Assembly: GCA_030647855.1 (NCBI GenBank)
Contig: JAUSIJ010000035.1
Location: 1 to 16,758 of the forward strand
DNA length: 16,758 nucleotides
Direction of reading: 5' to 3'
Origin: a bacterium
GTDB taxonomy: Bacteria > Patescibacteriota > Minisyncoccia > Phycocordibacterales > JAUSIJ01
Shown: piece by piece, positions 1-6,761 of the stretch
Layout: each line of letters opens with the position of its first letter
Numbering within the stretch: position 1 is the stretch's first letter
Translations under genes and position numbers: made by a program
The notes under the pieces: model-generated
Told to the model about the DNA's origin: nothing
Seen by the model: the letters and a program-made list of their open reading frames with translations, nothing else
The model's database searches: none

Positions 1-498
1 CGCATCAATGCCTATTGGATGGTATAAAATATTTTCTTCTTTAAAACCGCGCTTCCGCAAAAAATCTTTTTGGGCAAGCGAGGTGCAAACGATAGCGTCT
101 ATGTTTCGAATGGCGCGGGTGATAATGAAGTGAAGCAGGCCGCGCTCGTTTCTCTTTAGTGCATTGACGAGCGAAGTGTTGTACATGACGAACTTCGGTC
201 TTTTCCAGCAAAGGAGCCACCTGGCGAGGAAAACGAGCGGCAGACCGGCGCAGATAAAAACGACGTCATACCGGCGAATGGCAAATATGTATGGCACATG
301 GACAAGGTTGAAGTTGACTCGGCGCAACCAATTGGAAATCGGCCACTCAAGAAAGCGAGCGCTTATGCCGAACTCATTCATATAATTGAGACCCAAAAGC
401 TGGGTATCGGGCACGAGCCCCTTTTTGTACTGCTCATAAAAGCTTTTCCGGGTGCCCGCATATAAATACAAGACGCTGGGTTTGGTGGTGTGATCCAT
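1..498 (-). CDS. Glycosyltransferase, GT4-like N-terminal part (cut by window edge)
   Basis: An uninterrupted minus-strand frame of 166 codons runs from ATG at 498 to the window edge; an in-frame TGA lies three codons upstream, so this ATG is the first possible start. The protein begins MDHTTKPSVLYLYAGTRKSF and has alternating hydrophobic strands (VVFICAGLPLVFLARWLL, FVMYNTSLVNAL). It then reads AIVCTSLAQKDFL and NILYHPIGIDA, the pattern of a GT-B group-1 glycosyltransferase in which a sugar-nucleotide enzyme reaches the inter-domain linker after the 'T-S-x-x-x-K-D/E-x-L' segment. The donor-binding C-terminal half with the E-x7-E motif lies outside the window, so donor and acceptor are unknown. 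It diverges from the methyltransferase operon at 586. A likely role is chain assembly of a surface glycan at the cytoplasmic membrane face. Confidence 0.72.
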   Translation of the reverse strand, partial: MDHTTKPSVLYLYAGTRKSFYEQYKKGLVPDTQLLGLNYMNEFGISARFLEWPISNWLRRVNFNLVHVPYIFAIRRYDVVFICAGLPLVFLARWLLCWKRPKFVMYNTSLVNALKRNERGLLHFIITRAIRNIDAIVCTSLAQKDFLRKRGFKEENILYHPIGIDA

Positions 499-506
499 TG
501 GCGTTC

Positions 507-535
507 ATTGTATCTATTCTTCCATAAAAGGTAAA
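507..535 (-). promoter_or_regulatory. Promoter for the GT4-like gene, nearly leaderless
   Basis: On the minus strand TTTACC (535 to 530) and TACAAT (512 to 507) are separated by 17 bp. The -10 box ends 8 nt before the ATG at 498, so transcription would begin at or within a base or two of the start codon. No SD-like sequence lies upstream of the ATG. Confidence 0.45.
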
Positions 536-545
536 TATAGGGCCG

Positions 546-573
546 TTTGCTCTGATTTTGGCTATGCTATAGT
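546..573 (+). promoter_or_regulatory. Extended -10 promoter for the methyltransferase/GT9 operon
   Basis: TGCTATAGT at 565-573 matches an extended -10 (TGnTATAAT, one mismatch). A weak -35-like TTTGCT is at 546-551 with a 16-bp spacer. The predicted transcript start is near 580, giving a leader of about 6 nt before the ATG at 586. Confidence 0.5.
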
Positions 574-585
574 ATTGACTTGACG

Positions 586-1260
586 ATGAAAAAGCTTTTA
601 CTAAAGTTTGCGGATAAGGTTGGCTTGACCGCAAAAATACCTCGCAAAGGCATTGCCGATTTTGTCGTGCGGCATCGCACCAGCGGGAAAACTCTCGACA
701 TCGGCTCGGGCGGCGGACCATACCGTTCCCATTATCCGAGTCGCGTGAGCATTGATATTGAAGCCTCGCCCGGCGTTGACTATGTGGCGGACGCGCACGA
801 CCTTTCTATGTTTAGTGATGATGAATTCGATTGCATTCTCTGCACCGAAGTTCTCGAACACCTCTACGATCCGCAAAAAGCGATCGGCGAGATGCATCGG
901 GTGCTCAAAAAAGGGGGAAAGGTAGTGCTCACCACCCGATTTATTTTTCCGCTCCACAATACGCCGCACGATTACTGGCGCTTCACTCGCTATGGTCTCG
1001 AACATTTATTCAGCGAGTTTTCCAGCGTTGAAATAACCGAAGAAACCGGAACGCTAGGGACACTGGCGGTTCTTTATGAACGTCTCGGGTTTCAGACGGT
1101 CCTTATGCATCTCAAAATATTGAATATATTTTGGATTACGCTTTCGAAGCTCACGTTTATTTGCCGTTCCTTGATCACGAAAGAATTTGGCGATGTCACC
1201 CATGCGCATGAGGAGCGACCGATAATGACGAGCGGTTACTATGTTTATGCGGTTAAGTAA
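586..1260 (+). CDS. Class I SAM-dependent methyltransferase
   Basis: A 224-aa Rossmann-fold methyltransferase of the Methyltransf_11 type. Motif I is LDIGSGGG (about residues 37-44), followed by the acidic SAM-ribose strand SIDIEA, then ADAHDLSMFSDDEFD and CTEVLEHLYDP (motif IV region), then LKKGGKVVLTT. The PHDYWRFTRYGLEHLF segment is common in methyltransferases of polysaccharide loci. I chose ATG 586 because it follows the extended -10 by 12 nt; a TTG at 580 in the same frame would add two residues and could be used if the transcript is leaderless. It heads an operon: the next gene starts inside its last codons (20-nt overlap). It probably methylates a sugar or lipid-linked glycan intermediate, but the substrate cannot be read from the sequence. 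Confidence 0.85.
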   Translation: MKKLLLKFADKVGLTAKIPRKGIADFVVRHRTSGKTLDIGSGGGPYRSHYPSRVSIDIEASPGVDYVADAHDLSMFSDDEFDCILCTEVLEHLYDPQKAIGEMHRVLKKGGKVVLTTRFIFPLHNTPHDYWRFTRYGLEHLFSEFSSVEITEETGTLGTLAVLYERLGFQTVLMHLKILNIFWITLSKLTFICRSLITKEFGDVTHAHEERPIMTSGYYVYAVK

Positions 1261-2425
1261 GTTAATTTCTTTGGTGAGCTGGAAAATACGAAATCTAGGA
1301 TTTCTCCTGTTGTGTTTTTTATACTGGATATTGAGGAGAAGAGCAGATAAAAAAGGACCGCTCAAAAAAATAGTCGTGTTTCAAAACGCTAAGCTTGGAG
1401 ATATGGTATGCACTACGCCAGTCTTCAGGACTCTTAAAAGAGGTCTGCCGGATATCCACGTCTGCGTGGCTGGTGATTCCGTCAATGGCCTGCTTCTTGA
1501 AGAGAATGCGGACGTCGATGAATACTTTGTAGCAGGAAAAAGCCTTTGGAGAACGATCTTTTTTTTGAGGAGGAGGCGCTTTGATGCCGCCTTTCTCGTA
1601 GCGCCCAGTCCAGATGTTCTGGCCGCGCTCTATCTTTCGGGAGTTCCGCTTGTTGTTGCTCCGCGACTGGTAGATGGGGGTTCACCATATCAAACCCAGT
1701 CGTATCGGATGCTTTTGCGGTTTGTTGTGAGCGTGCCTCATCATATCGGTCGTTATGCTCCCCGAGAATATTTAAGAGTCCTTGAGCCCATCGGCATTGT
1801 GAGCGAGGATACGACTAAATATCTCGGGTTCTCGCTTGCGGCTAAAAATCTTGTTTCAGATTTTTTCAAAGACCGCGGAATAGATTACGCTCAATCACTC
1901 GTGGTCGGCATTACTCCGTCCGCCGGAAATAAAATGAAGCTCTGGCCGTGCGAGCGGTTTGCCGCTGTGGCAGATTTTTTGTATGACAGGTATTCGGCAC
2001 ATATTATTATTGTCGGAGGTAAAAACGACATAAAGGAAATCCAAGAAATGGTTCAGGCACTTAAACCGGCCACTCCTTATATTGTCGCTCAGGATTTTTC
2101 CATTGATGAGTTGAAAGCTCTTGTTTCAAAACTTTCCCTCGTCATCGGGGTTGATACGGGCATCATTTATATAGCCGAAGCTTTTGGAGTGCCGACGATT
2201 GATATTGTGGGACCAGTTGATGATGCCGACCAGCCGCCACGAGGGGAAAAACACGCTATTGTCAAAGCTCCACGGATTAAAGCCGCTATGGGCGTAATGA
2301 ACAACATACCTGTCGATATTAGCGAAATGATACGTCAGAGCGATGATATAACTGTTGCTATGGTATGTAAGGCGATCGAGCCTATGATATCAAAGACGGC
2401 CAGCTTCCCCCGGCTTCGCATATGA
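1241..2425 (+). CDS. Glycosyltransferase family 9 (ADP-heptose:LPS heptosyltransferase-like)
   Basis: A 394-aa GT-B protein with GT9 signatures in order: IVVFQNAKLGDMVCTTPVFR (the 'lGDvvlttPvlraL' motif, near residue 45), GITPSAGNKMKLWPCERFAA (the 'pGa...KrWp.erfa' donor motif), IIIVGGKNDIKEI, and LVIGVDTGIIYIAEAFGVPTIDIVGP (the 'vvgnDSGpmHlA' motif). In the last, canonical S and H are replaced by T and Y, so donor specificity may differ from ADP-heptose. The first 35 residues are basic with a hydrophobic run (NLGFLLLCFLYWIL), possibly a membrane anchor or amphipathic attachment. ATG 1241 or ATG 1247 could be the start; both overlap the methyltransferase gene and neither has an SD, suggesting coupled translation. 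It overlaps the next gene by ATGA. Its presence with a GmhB-like phosphatase in the same region supports a heptose-type substrate, as inference. Confidence 0.82.
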   Translation: MFMRLSKLISLVSWKIRNLGFLLLCFLYWILRRRADKKGPLKKIVVFQNAKLGDMVCTTPVFRTLKRGLPDIHVCVAGDSVNGLLLEENADVDEYFVAGKSLWRTIFFLRRRRFDAAFLVAPSPDVLAALYLSGVPLVVAPRLVDGGSPYQTQSYRMLLRFVVSVPHHIGRYAPREYLRVLEPIGIVSEDTTKYLGFSLAAKNLVSDFFKDRGIDYAQSLVVGITPSAGNKMKLWPCERFAAVADFLYDRYSAHIIIVGGKNDIKEIQEMVQALKPATPYIVAQDFSIDELKALVSKLSLVIGVDTGIIYIAEAFGVPTIDIVGPVDDADQPPRGEKHAIVKAPRIKAAMGVMNNIPVDISEMIRQSDDITVAMVCKAIEPMISKTASFPRLRI

Positions 2426-3795
2426 AGAAAATTCTAATACCCGTTAGCAATAGTTTTTTCGTAAGGAACTTTTTACGGTCAGGCTTTATCCAAAAAATAA
2501 GGGATCTTGGGGCGGAGGTTGTATTTCTTTCACCGGCGGATAAAATACCATTTTATATAAGTGAATTTGGGACGGACGTAGTTAAATTTGAGCCTCTTCC
2601 CCGTATTACACAGCTCCGATTGGATAATTTTTTCAAACGCCTTGAAGGTTGGAGCATCCATTCCAGGTTTGTATACCTTGCCCATCGGCACTTTCTTGCC
2701 CGGGTTGGATCGAGAGATGCTTTTCTCCGGCGAATACTTCTTTTTCCTATCCGTATGACGCTCTGGCGGCTTGGATCATTTGCTCTTTGGCGAGCATGTG
2801 TAAGGAAATCATATTCTCTTATTTCTAATCGAACGTGGAGAAAGATTCTACGCCAATATAATCCATCACTTGTTTTCTGCCCGTCTATTAATTTGGGTCA
2901 AGAGTGGCAGATTATTAGGGAAGCAAAACGATGTGGCATAAGAACGGTTGGGATGACTGCGAGCTGGGATAACTTTTACTCAAAGACATTCTTGAGAGTT
3001 TTTCCGGATTATCTTCTGGTGCAAACGAAATTAATGAGAGATCAGGCAGTGCGGCTGGCGGACTATCCCGCTTCAAAAATTTCCGTTGTGGGGCTGCCGC
3101 AGTATGACCGGTATTTTAAAAAAAATGGAATCATTCCCCGCAATCAGTTTATAGTCGGGCTGGGAGGTGATCCCGGTAAAAAATTACTGGTTTTTGCCTG
3201 TTCAGGAAAGGTTACCCTCACAGAGGATGTCGAAATGATCGAGCTTCTCCGTCGCTTGATCAAAAATGGAACACTTCCGGCGATGAATGTTCTTGTTCGC
3301 CCCCACCCCAAGCGCACCTTTTCGGAAAGTTATATGGAAAAAATCAGGAAGGAATACGGATTTTTGGCTTTAACCCCGGCTCGTAAATTGAATGTGGCCG
3401 GTGATCCGTGGGAATTTGATGAGCGAGCAATTTCATTGCTTACCAATAGTCTCGCCCATGCCGATGTTGTTATCAGCACCTGCACCACGCTATTCATCGA
3501 GGCTGCAATTTTTGATGCCCCCCTTATCGCTATCGGATTTGATGCCGGGCGGAAACTTAATTACTGGAACTCATCACGGCGATTCTTTGAGTGGGAGCAT
3601 ATGGCGGACCTTAAAAGAACGGGAGGGGTCTTTAATGTCACGAGCGAGCGGGAACTGGTAGAAGCGCTGCGGCTGTACCTTAACGACCGAAAACTTCATC
3701 ATGAAGGTCGAGAAAAGATCGTAGCCGAGCAGGCGGTTTTTACTGATGGCCAATCAGTCTCAAAAACGGTTGATGTATTGCGGTCTGTTTTTTGA
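2422..3795 (+). CDS. GT-B transferase, CDP-glycerol glycerophosphotransferase-like (paralogue of the 6761 gene)
   Basis: A 457-aa protein starting MKKILIPVSNSFFVRNFLRS. The first half has a Rossmann-like start and a basic, partly hydrophobic middle (about 75-150). The second half has the recognisable blocks GMTASWDNFYSKTF (about 177-190), PDYLLVQT, ISVVGLPQYDRYF, LLVFACSG, MNVLVRPHPKR (R293-P-H-P) and ADVVISTCTTLFIEAAIFDAPLIAIGFD. RPHP followed by an 'S/T-T-x3-E-A' loop and a 'P-x-I-x-I' strand is the nucleotide-binding half of GT-B enzymes of the capsule/teichoic CDP-glycerol transferase type. The exact family is not certain and no donor can be named. It is translationally coupled to the GT9 gene (ATGA overlap). 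The 6761-8140 gene shares the SWD block, making these two paralogues in one locus. Confidence 0.6.
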   Translation: MKKILIPVSNSFFVRNFLRSGFIQKIRDLGAEVVFLSPADKIPFYISEFGTDVVKFEPLPRITQLRLDNFFKRLEGWSIHSRFVYLAHRHFLARVGSRDAFLRRILLFPIRMTLWRLGSFALWRACVRKSYSLISNRTWRKILRQYNPSLVFCPSINLGQEWQIIREAKRCGIRTVGMTASWDNFYSKTFLRVFPDYLLVQTKLMRDQAVRLADYPASKISVVGLPQYDRYFKKNGIIPRNQFIVGLGGDPGKKLLVFACSGKVTLTEDVEMIELLRRLIKNGTLPAMNVLVRPHPKRTFSESYMEKIRKEYGFLALTPARKLNVAGDPWEFDERAISLLTNSLAHADVVISTCTTLFIEAAIFDAPLIAIGFDAGRKLNYWNSSRRFFEWEHMADLKRTGGVFNVTSERELVEALRLYLNDRKLHHEGREKIVAEQAVFTDGQSVSKTVDVLRSVF

Positions 3796-3800
3796 AAATT

Positions 3801-3829
3801 TTGACGATAACCCTACATTCTAATATCCT
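3801..3829 (+). promoter_or_regulatory. Sigma70-like promoter before the second methyltransferase
   Basis: TTGACG (3801-3806), a 17-bp spacer and TATCCT (3824-3829) lie in the 59-bp gap after the stop at 3795. The predicted start near 3836 gives a leader of about 19 nt with no SD before ATG 3855. It would allow the downstream gene to be expressed apart from the 586-3795 operon. Confidence 0.4.
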
Positions 3830-3854
3830 TAAATTACTAACTGAAAAATGTTAA

Positions 3855-4682
3855 ATGTACTCATCCCTTAAATATTACTACCACATATTGAGACAAACGC
3901 TTTCTCTTGCCATGCGAGGAAAAGGAAAAGAATTTCGTCGAACAGAAGCAGTCGTATCGCATGATTACGCCCGTAATTATCTGCGGGAAACAAACGAATC
4001 TTTTATGTATAAAGAGGTCCCGGTGATAAAAAACGGGAAGCGCATGCTCTATCCGGTGATCGAGCATAAGCGTTTCCTCCATCAATTGTATGCGGGAAAA
4101 ATTCGTTCACTCGGGGCAAAAAGTTTACTTGAACTCGGTAGCGGGAGGGGTTTTAACGTATTATCGCTCGCCCTTCTCTGCCCCAATCTCACCATGATCC
4201 GGGGGGTGGAGCTTACGAAGGAGGGTGTTGATGTCGCTCGAGAGAATTTAAAAAATCCTCCGATAAAAATCTTGGAACACTTAACCGAGCTCAATGAAAC
4301 TGAGATGCGCAAACGTCTCAAGGAAATCGACATTGAGTTCGTCCAGGGGACAGCACGATTACTGCCTTTTTACGACGGATCTTTTGACGTTGTAATGTCA
4401 AACTCCGTTATTGAGCAGATTCCTAATGATTACGGGGATGTTTTCAAAGAGGCTTACAGAGTAAGTAAGGGTGCGGGAATTTTTGGCGAGCCGTTCAAAG
4501 AAGCTCAAGGCAGGGATATTTTTAGGCAGATGTATTTAAAAAATATCGATTATTTCAGGTATTCGTATAAAGTTACAGAAGAAGCGGGTTGGAAAATTTT
4601 TGAGTTCGCCATTCCCCCAATTCAGAAATTCCATTTCAATACAGGAGTATTGACCTGCTTGAAATATAGTCCCCTGCGGTAA
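3855..4682 (+). CDS. SAM-dependent methyltransferase
   Basis: A 275-aa class I methyltransferase. Motif I is LLELGSGRGFN (residues 91-101), followed by VELTKEGVDVARENL (the acidic strand with ribose-binding E), VQGTARLLPFYDGSFDVVMSNSVIEQIP (motif II/IV region) and EAYRVSKGAGIFGEPFK. About 90 residues precede the fold, including YYYHILRQTLSLAMRG and a block SFMYKEVPVIKNGKRMLYPV that I do not recognise and that may form a substrate lid. It resembles Methyltransf_11/25 proteins but the substrate is unknown. ATG 3855 is the start; an out-of-frame ATG at 3848 should be ignored. The last codons (cctgcgg) also form the 5' arm of the hairpin described for the downstream spacer, so stop-codon context and RNA fold overlap. 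Confidence 0.8.
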   Translation: MYSSLKYYYHILRQTLSLAMRGKGKEFRRTEAVVSHDYARNYLRETNESFMYKEVPVIKNGKRMLYPVIEHKRFLHQLYAGKIRSLGAKSLLELGSGRGFNVLSLALLCPNLTMIRGVELTKEGVDVARENLKNPPIKILEHLTELNETEMRKRLKEIDIEFVQGTARLLPFYDGSFDVVMSNSVIEQIPNDYGDVFKEAYRVSKGAGIFGEPFKEAQGRDIFRQMYLKNIDYFRYSYKVTEEAGWKIFEFAIPPIQKFHFNTGVLTCLKYSPLR

Positions 4683-4724
4683 GTCGTTCGACTCTGAGAG
4701 TCTCAGACTCGATGAGCCGCAGGG
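4672..4724 (+). repeat. Nested inverted repeat spanning the stop codon of the methyltransferase gene
   Basis: The outer arms CCCTGCGG (4672-4679) and CCGCAGGG (4717-4724) are perfectly complementary. Between them, 4689-4699 and 4701-4711 form 11-bp arms with a single mismatch around one central base; the core CTGAGA-g-TCTCAG is perfect. The stop codon TAA (4680-4682) sits just inside the outer stem. No T-run follows, so this is not a classical intrinsic terminator; it could be an mRNA 3'-end stabiliser or part of a mobile palindromic repeat. Confidence 0.7.
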
Positions 4725-4727
4725 TAA

Positions 4728-4752
4728 TGAATGAATTCGCTTCGCTCATTCA
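4728..4752. repeat. Second hairpin in the convergent spacer
   Basis: TGAATGA (4728-4734) is the exact inverse of TCATTCA (4746-4752), with an 11-nt loop. It lies 3 bp after the larger nested hairpin and 2 bp before the first copy of the 21-bp direct repeat. Confidence 0.6.
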
Positions 4753-4754
4753 CC

Positions 4755-4775
4755 CGCGCTCCTCGCTAGCCAAAA
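4755..4775 (+). repeat. 21-bp direct repeat, copy A
   Basis: Begins CGCGCTCCTCGCTAGC and ends CAAAA. It differs from copy B (4831-4851) only at position 17 (C here, T there). Both copies are preceded, at different distances, by the octamer CTTCGCTC (4740-4747 and 4799-4806), so the repeated unit may be longer with a variable middle. Confidence 0.75.
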
Positions 4776-4830
4776 GCGGTATTCAACCTATCTTTTGTCT
4801 TCGCTCGGACGCTGTGTCTGCAAGCAGCCA

Positions 4831-4851
4831 CGCGCTCCTCGCTAGTCAAAA
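4831..4851 (+). repeat. 21-bp direct repeat, copy B
   Basis: Begins CGCGCTCCTCGCTAGT and ends CAAAA; it lies 76 bp after copy A with one substitution. It lies just before the AT-rich terminator-like hairpin at 4851-4880. Confidence 0.75.
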
Positions 4852-4880
4852 TAAAGAGAAGCGGCCCGGCTCTTATTTTT
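4851..4880. terminator. Possible bidirectional terminator between convergent genes
   Basis: ATAAAGAGAAGC, loop ggcccg, then GCTCTTATTTTT: an imperfect stem (bulged A) closed by GC pairs and followed by a T-run on the plus strand. On the minus strand the same stem is followed by TTTATTTTG. It would terminate both the methyltransferase gene (plus) and the dehydrogenase gene (minus). Confidence 0.4.
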
Positions 4881-4941
4881 CATGCTGAAACGGATAAAAA
4901 TCTCCTCGAACTCCATTCCGAGTTCCTACCGCCAATAAAAA

Positions 4942-5916
4942 TTATTCCTGTCCGATAAGCCAGAATGGCTTTTCGCCTCGGGCAACGCGACGAAAGTTTT
5001 CAATTACTCGACCCATCACCATTTCATATGTCTCACGGGTAGAGCCTGCCGTATGAGAAGTCGCCACCACATTGGGTAGCATGAGCAAGGGATCTCCGGG
5101 CTCGGTTGGTTCTTTAATAAAAACATCGAGCCCGGCGCCTCCTAATTTTTTTGAACGAAGCGCCTCATACAATGCCGCTTGGTCCACCAGTTGAGCTCGC
5201 GAAACATTTATAAGCAGTGAATTTGTTTTCATGAGATTTATTTCGCGGGTGCCGATTATTTTATCCGTTGCTTTATTATGGTGAAGGTGAAGGGTGACTA
5301 TGTCCGAGGTTGTGAGCAGTGATTCGAGTTCCATAAATGTGGCCCCGTACTCTTTTTCGATTTCGGGTGAAGCACGGCGAGTGTCAAAATAACAAATTTG
5401 CGCTTCGAACCCCTTGATTTTTTTTGCCACGAGCTGGCCAATCTTGCCAAAACCGATGATCCCTATCCTTTTTTGATATATAAGGGACATGTCCATGCCG
5501 TGATTGCCATTCCATATACCCTCAACGCATCGGTTGTGACTCGTCGGTAATTTTTTGCTGACAGCGAGCATTAAAAGAATAGCGTGCTCTGCTACGGCGC
5601 AAGCATTGGCGCCGCCGTTGTTTGCCACAGGGATCTTGTACTTGGTACACGAAGCTACATTGAATTTATCGTAGCCGGAACTCCAAAGCTGCATTAATTT
5701 TACATTGGCGGCGCTCCGCAAAACCTCATCGGAAAGAAACCTACCGGGCGCGAATAAGACCACATCCGCCCATGAAAGCTTCTCTTTCCATAACTTCTCT
5801 CCCTCTCCGTATGTGATCTCCTGAAGGACAAACTCATTTAAAGGAATGCGTTGCCGCACCAGTCGACGGAGGTCTTCGGGGATGCGTTCCTCGTATACGT
5901 AAAGCAAATTGAGCAT
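4942..5916 (-). CDS. D-isomer-specific 2-hydroxyacid dehydrogenase (NAD-dependent)
   Basis: 324 aa from ATG at 5916 (MLNLLYVYEERIPEDL). The nucleotide-binding domain has IGIIGFGKIG (G155-x-G157-x2-G160) and an aspartate at the end of the next strand (YFDTRR, D178), which favours NAD over NADP. The catalytic residues of the family are all present: R240 (LINVSRAQLVD), E269 (GLDVFIKEP) and H288 (VVATSHTAGS). Length and order match SerA/GyaR-type dehydrogenases without a regulatory ACT domain. The reaction is reversible oxidation of a D-2-hydroxyacid; the substrate is unknown, and phosphoglycerate or a sugar-acid derivative are both possible. The frame is open back to 5967, but that longer version would overlap the divergent FkbM gene and the shared -10, and it adds a non-homologous 17-residue tail. 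It is transcribed alone, diverging from the 5946 operon. Confidence 0.9.
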   Translation of the reverse strand: MLNLLYVYEERIPEDLRRLVRQRIPLNEFVLQEITYGEGEKLWKEKLSWADVVLFAPGRFLSDEVLRSAANVKLMQLWSSGYDKFNVASCTKYKIPVANNGGANACAVAEHAILLMLAVSKKLPTSHNRCVEGIWNGNHGMDMSLIYQKRIGIIGFGKIGQLVAKKIKGFEAQICYFDTRRASPEIEKEYGATFMELESLLTTSDIVTLHLHHNKATDKIIGTREINLMKTNSLLINVSRAQLVDQAALYEALRSKKLGGAGLDVFIKEPTEPGDPLLMLPNVVATSHTAGSTRETYEMVMGRVIENFRRVARGEKPFWLIGQE

Positions 5917-5937
5917 AATGATATTCAGTGCTAGTAT
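5909..5937 (+). promoter_or_regulatory. Leaderless promoter for the FkbM methyltransferase gene
   Basis: TTGAGC (5909-5914), a 17-bp spacer, then TAGTAT (5932-5937) with the extended TG at 5929-5930. TATAGT at 5935-5940 is an alternative register. Either puts transcription start at about 5944-5947, on the ATG at 5946, with no room for an SD. Confidence 0.5.
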
Positions 5938-5961
5938 AGTACAAAATGAGCTTAATTTCCA
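5933..5961 (-). promoter_or_regulatory. Promoter for the 2-hydroxyacid dehydrogenase gene, overlapping the divergent one
   Basis: On the minus strand TGGAAA (5961 to 5956) is 17 bp from TATACT (5938 to 5933). The leader would be about 10 nt before ATG 5916. The -10 box shares bases with the plus-strand -10, so one AT-rich core serves both directions. Confidence 0.45.
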
Positions 5962-6761
5962 AGGCATTTACTCGATTTGCTCGTGTTTTCTGGCGGCAGA
6001 TGAGTACTAAACAAAAAGCCAGATTTATTGAAAAAAATCCGCCTATTGGGAAGATCGATTGGGTCAAACATGAAATTCTTTCAAGAGCTTTTTCAAATCA
6101 GGAATGGCGCCGTCTTGGAGCGTGCGCTTCCGAACCGGAAACGGTTAAGTGGATAGAAGAAGAGATAAAGGCCGGAGACGTGTTTTACGATATCGGGGCA
6201 AGCATCGGGGCCTATTCTCTTATCGCAGCCAAAAATACAAATAGTTCCGTTACGGTGTATGCTTTCGAACCGACCGCGTCTTCCTTTTCTTCGCTCGTCT
6301 CAAATATAGCCCTGAATCATTTGGGCGAATGCGTAATTCCCCTCAACATTGCCCTCTCCGATAAAACTCAATTTGTGAGATTTGTTTATGGCAGTCTCGA
6401 AGCCGGTGCCACCAAACACCCGGGACTTGCGGGGAAGGGGGAACGTGCGGGGAACGAGGAAGTATTTACGCAGCCTGTTTTTGCCTGGGCCTTGGATGAG
6501 TTTATCGAGCGAGCCAGCCTTAAACCTCCTACTCATATTAAGATCGATGTGGACGGATCCGAAATCTTAGTTCTTAGGGGGGCGCTTAAAATTCTCACGA
6601 GTATCCGACTTCGCCTTGTCCAAGTGGAAGTGAGAAAAGGAGATGCCGGTACGGAACGGGAAGTGAGAGATATACTCGAAAGCCGCGGTTTTAAACTTGT
6701 CGGCAGATTCAGGGACGACACCCATAAGCCGGCAGATCTTTTGTTTAAAAGACAGCAGTGA
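5946..6761 (+). CDS. FkbM family methyltransferase
   Basis: A 271-aa SAM-dependent O-methyltransferase of the FkbM type. The SAM-binding block is FYDIGASIGAYSLIA (residues 80-94), followed by VYAFEPTASSFSSL (E108, the ribose-binding acidic residue in the FEP motif) and the family hallmark HIKIDVDGSEILVLRGA (residues near 200), then VQVEVRK. FkbM-family enzymes methylate hydroxyl groups of small molecules and are frequent in glycan loci; the substrate here is unknown. The start ATG 5946 lies directly behind a -10 box, implying a leaderless mRNA. The stop TGA overlaps the next gene's ATG (TGATG), so the two are translationally coupled. The first 60 residues are basic and have no recognised domain. 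Confidence 0.88.
   Translation: MSLISKAFTRFARVFWRQMSTKQKARFIEKNPPIGKIDWVKHEILSRAFSNQEWRRLGACASEPETVKWIEEEIKAGDVFYDIGASIGAYSLIAAKNTNSSVTVYAFEPTASSFSSLVSNIALNHLGECVIPLNIALSDKTQFVRFVYGSLEAGATKHPGLAGKGERAGNEEVFTQPVFAWALDEFIERASLKPPTHIKIDVDGSEILVLRGALKILTSIRLRLVQVEVRKGDAGTEREVRDILESRGFKLVGRFRDDTHKPADLLFKRQQ

Noticed and set aside
434..721. 95-aa minus-strand open frame covering the 586 gene start and its promoter
   Set aside because: Overlaps two better-supported genes in another frame; composition looks like a shadow.
601..1005. 134-aa minus-strand open frame opposite the first methyltransferase gene
   Set aside because: Fully antisense to a gene with clear motifs, no start signal and no domain pattern.
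4672..4724. Nested hairpin as an intrinsic terminator
   Set aside because: No T-run follows on either strand near the stem; the terminator-like element is further on at 4851-4880.
4755..4851. Possible CRISPR array from the 21-bp repeat pair
   Set aside because: Only two copies, 55 bp apart, no further units, no cas genes, and flanking hairpins instead of a leader.
5917..5967. Longer N-terminus for the 2-hydroxyacid dehydrogenase
   Set aside because: It would place the start inside the divergent FkbM gene and upstream of the shared -10, and the added 17 residues are not typical of the family.
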